Assembly (NCBI GenBank): GCA_900757025.1
Contig: CAAEMG010000169.1
Coordinates: 1 to 7,771, forward strand
Source of the DNA: Clostridia bacterium
GTDB lineage: Bacteria; Bacillota; Clostridia; Lachnospirales; Anaerotignaceae
Reading direction: 5' to 3'
Length of the DNA stretch: 7,771 nt
Shown here: in pieces, positions 6,465-7,771 of the stretch
Position numbering within the stretch: the first letter of the stretch is position 1
How the letters are laid out: every line of letters starts with the position of its first letter
Notes under the pieces: model-generated
What the model was told of the DNA's origin: nothing
Seen by the model: only the letters and a program-made list of their open reading frames with translations
Database searches by the model: none
Position numbers and translations under genes: made by a program

Positions 6465-6483
6465 AAAAAAAGGAGGAGTTACA

Positions 6484-7596
6484 ATGAAACAGCTTAGTTT
6501 GTACAGCGAAATTTATGTGTTTGACACCTTCAGGGAATTTGCGGAAGAATTTAAAATATCTTCCGAAGATTTAATATTTACAAGAAAGGCTTTTTTGCCG
6601 TATTTTGAAGTTTTAAAGGAAAAACCGCATTTTCTTTTTAACGATGATTTTGGCAAGGGTGAGCCTACAGACAGAGTTATAGACAAAATGCTTGCAGCTG
6701 TAAAAGAAATTAATTACAAAAGGGTTGTAGCAATAGGCGGAGGTTCTGTTGTGGATATTGCAAAACTTTTTGCACTTAAACCGGCAGAAAATGCAAAACA
6801 GCTTTTTTTAAGAGAAGTTCCTATTATAAAAGAAAAAGAACTTGTTATAATACCGACTACATGCGGAACGGGAAGTGAGGTTTCAAATATTTCAATAGCC
6901 TCAATAGAAAGCATGAATACAAAATTCGGCTTGGCAGACAAAGCACTTTTTGCAGATCAGGCTGTGCTTATTCCAGAGCTTTTGAAAGATTTGCCTTTTA
7001 AAGTTATTGTAAACAGTTCGGTTGATGCTCTTGTGCATGCTTCGGAATCTTATCTTTCTCCAAAAGCAACACATTTTACGGAAACTTTTTCAAAAGAGGC
7101 TATAAGAGATATAATAGGCACCTATAAAAAAGCCGCTGCAAATGGAAATAAGTTTTCGCTTGAAGATATAAAAACTCTTCTTATCGCAAGTACATATGCC
7201 GGCATTGCTTTCGGACACGCAGGAACGGCAGTTGTTCATGCTATGGCATATCCTTTGGGTGCTGTATATCATGTTCCGCATGGAGAGGCAAACCATCAGT
7301 TTTTTGTAAGCTGTTTTAAATATTATGCAGAAAAAAAGCCTGACGGAAAAATAGAAAATATAGCACAGATTCTTTCTGAAATAATAGGCTGCAAAAAAGA
7401 AAATGCTTTTGAGGAAATGGGAAACATAATCGAAAGTCTTTTGCCGTTAAAGAAACTTAAAGAATACGGAATGAAGGAAGAAGAATGTGCTTCCTTTGCC
7501 GAAAGTGTAATTAAAAATCAACAAAGACTTCTTGTAAACAGCTATATTACGGTTCCGCAGGAGGATATTGAAAAAATTTACAAAGAAAGATTTTAG
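6484..7596 (+). CDS. 4hbD: 4-hydroxybutyrate dehydrogenase (iron-containing alcohol dehydrogenase family)
   Basis: Cytoplasmic NAD-dependent enzyme interconverting succinate semialdehyde and 4-hydroxybutyrate, a step of succinate or 4-aminobutyrate fermentation towards butyrate in clostridia. The start is ATG 6484 (370 residues), seven bases after AGGAGG (6471-6476); an in-frame ATG at 6415 lacks a ribosome binding site and would translate through the hairpin. Visible features: the dinucleotide-binding GGGSVVDIAK (85-94), PTTCGTGSEVS (124-134), and the four metal ligands of group III alcohol dehydrogenases Asp181, His185, His252 and His266 (PHGEAN). The length and long stretches such as VPTTCGTGSEV, SSVDAL-HA-E-Y-SP and the end EYGMKEEE...QQRLLVN match the C. 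kluyveri enzyme as I recall it. Partner genes of the pathway (CoA transferase, 4-hydroxybutyryl-CoA dehydratase) are not in this window. Confidence 0.9.
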   Translation: MKQLSLYSEIYVFDTFREFAEEFKISSEDLIFTRKAFLPYFEVLKEKPHFLFNDDFGKGEPTDRVIDKMLAAVKEINYKRVVAIGGGSVVDIAKLFALKPAENAKQLFLREVPIIKEKELVIIPTTCGTGSEVSNISIASIESMNTKFGLADKALFADQAVLIPELLKDLPFKVIVNSSVDALVHASESYLSPKATHFTETFSKEAIRDIIGTYKKAAANGNKFSLEDIKTLLIASTYAGIAFGHAGTAVVHAMAYPLGAVYHVPHGEANHQFFVSCFKYYAEKKPDGKIENIAQILSEIIGCKKENAFEEMGNIIESLLPLKKLKEYGMKEEECASFAESVIKNQQRLLVNSYITVPQEDIEKIYKERF

Positions 7597-7603
7597 GTGA
7601 AAA

Positions 7604-7771
7604 ATGGAAAGAAAAACTTTTGAAATAGGTCATATACGTCCGCCGTTTCATGCAGACAGCCTTCTTTTTCGTGTTACGGAAAACTGCACATGGAACAGAT
7701 GCAATTTCTGCACACTTTATAAAGGCGGAAAATTTAAAATGAGAAGTGTGGAAGATGTTAAAAAGGATATA
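7604..7771 (+). CDS. Radical SAM protein, N-terminal part (truncated by window end)
   Basis: The first 56 residues of a gene running off the window, starting at ATG 7604. AGGTGA (7595-7600) overlaps the dehydrogenase stop codon TAG, so translation is probably coupled. The segment RVTENCTWNRCNFCTLYKG carries three cysteines (Cys28, Cys33, Cys36) in a C-x4-C-x2-C pattern that fits a [4Fe-4S] cluster ligand set. It is one residue wider than the standard C-x3-C-x2-C but typical of a known group of anaerobe radical SAM proteins with a 'RPPSEA-SLL-RVT--C-WN-C-FC--YKG' start. The reaction is unknown. Its cofactor is the product of MetK, also encoded here, but the two are not adjacent. Confidence 0.85.
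   Translation, partial: MERKTFEIGHIRPPFHADSLLFRVTENCTWNRCNFCTLYKGGKFKMRSVEDVKKDI

Noticed and set aside
6415..6483. Upstream in-frame ATG at 6415 as start of the dehydrogenase
   Set aside because: It has no ribosome binding site, lies inside the terminator-like hairpin region, and the added 23 residues do not resemble the family; ATG 6484 has AGGAGG at ideal spacing and matches the family N-terminus.

Overview
The window is AT-rich bacterial DNA from what looks like an anaerobic Firmicute of the class Clostridia, probably Lachnospirales or a relative. This inference rests on four things: a SAM-I (S-box) riboswitch in front of metK, strong AGGAGG-type ribosome binding sites with some TTG starts, BspA-type leucine-rich repeats, and a 4-hydroxybutyrate dehydrogenase closely resembling the Clostridium kluyveri enzyme as I remember it. 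No rRNA, tRNA, mobile element or CRISPR array is visible, and codon and base use look even across the genes.

Layout. Positions 1-80 hold the last 25 codons of a plus-strand gene. It converges on metK (minus, 122-1264), and one hairpin with T runs on both sides (85-114) can terminate both. metK has a full control region: a near-consensus promoter (1450-1478), a SAM-I aptamer (about 1321-1430) and an intrinsic terminator (1294-1317) just before the ribosome binding site. This is a classic attenuation switch by which SAM shuts off its own synthase. Upstream on the same strand is a Cof-type HAD phosphatase gene (1492-2280) with no terminator between it and metK, so it may also read through into the switch.

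From the divergent intergenic region (2281-2426) a three-gene plus-strand operon begins. Its members are an LRR (BspA-like) plus ankyrin-like protein (2427-3371), a protein with a zincin-like N-terminal domain and a C-terminal VWA domain of the DUF2201 type (3384-4841), and a MoxR-type AAA+ ATPase with a long C-terminal extension (4855-6411). Gaps are only 12-13 bases. MoxR/VWA pairs are known as ATPase-plus-metal-binding adaptor machines. Here the LRR/ankyrin protein would supply recognition, the VWA protein the adaptor, and the ATPase the motor. This triad is the most interesting content of the window and its function is not known to me. The operon promoter sits so close to the first ATG that the real start is probably a TTG 36 bases further on, and the ATPase gene also starts with TTG.

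A long hairpin followed by T residues (6419-6464) separates this operon from a 4-hydroxybutyrate dehydrogenase gene (6484-7596). That gene is translationally coupled to a radical SAM protein gene (7604 to the window end), which is cut off.
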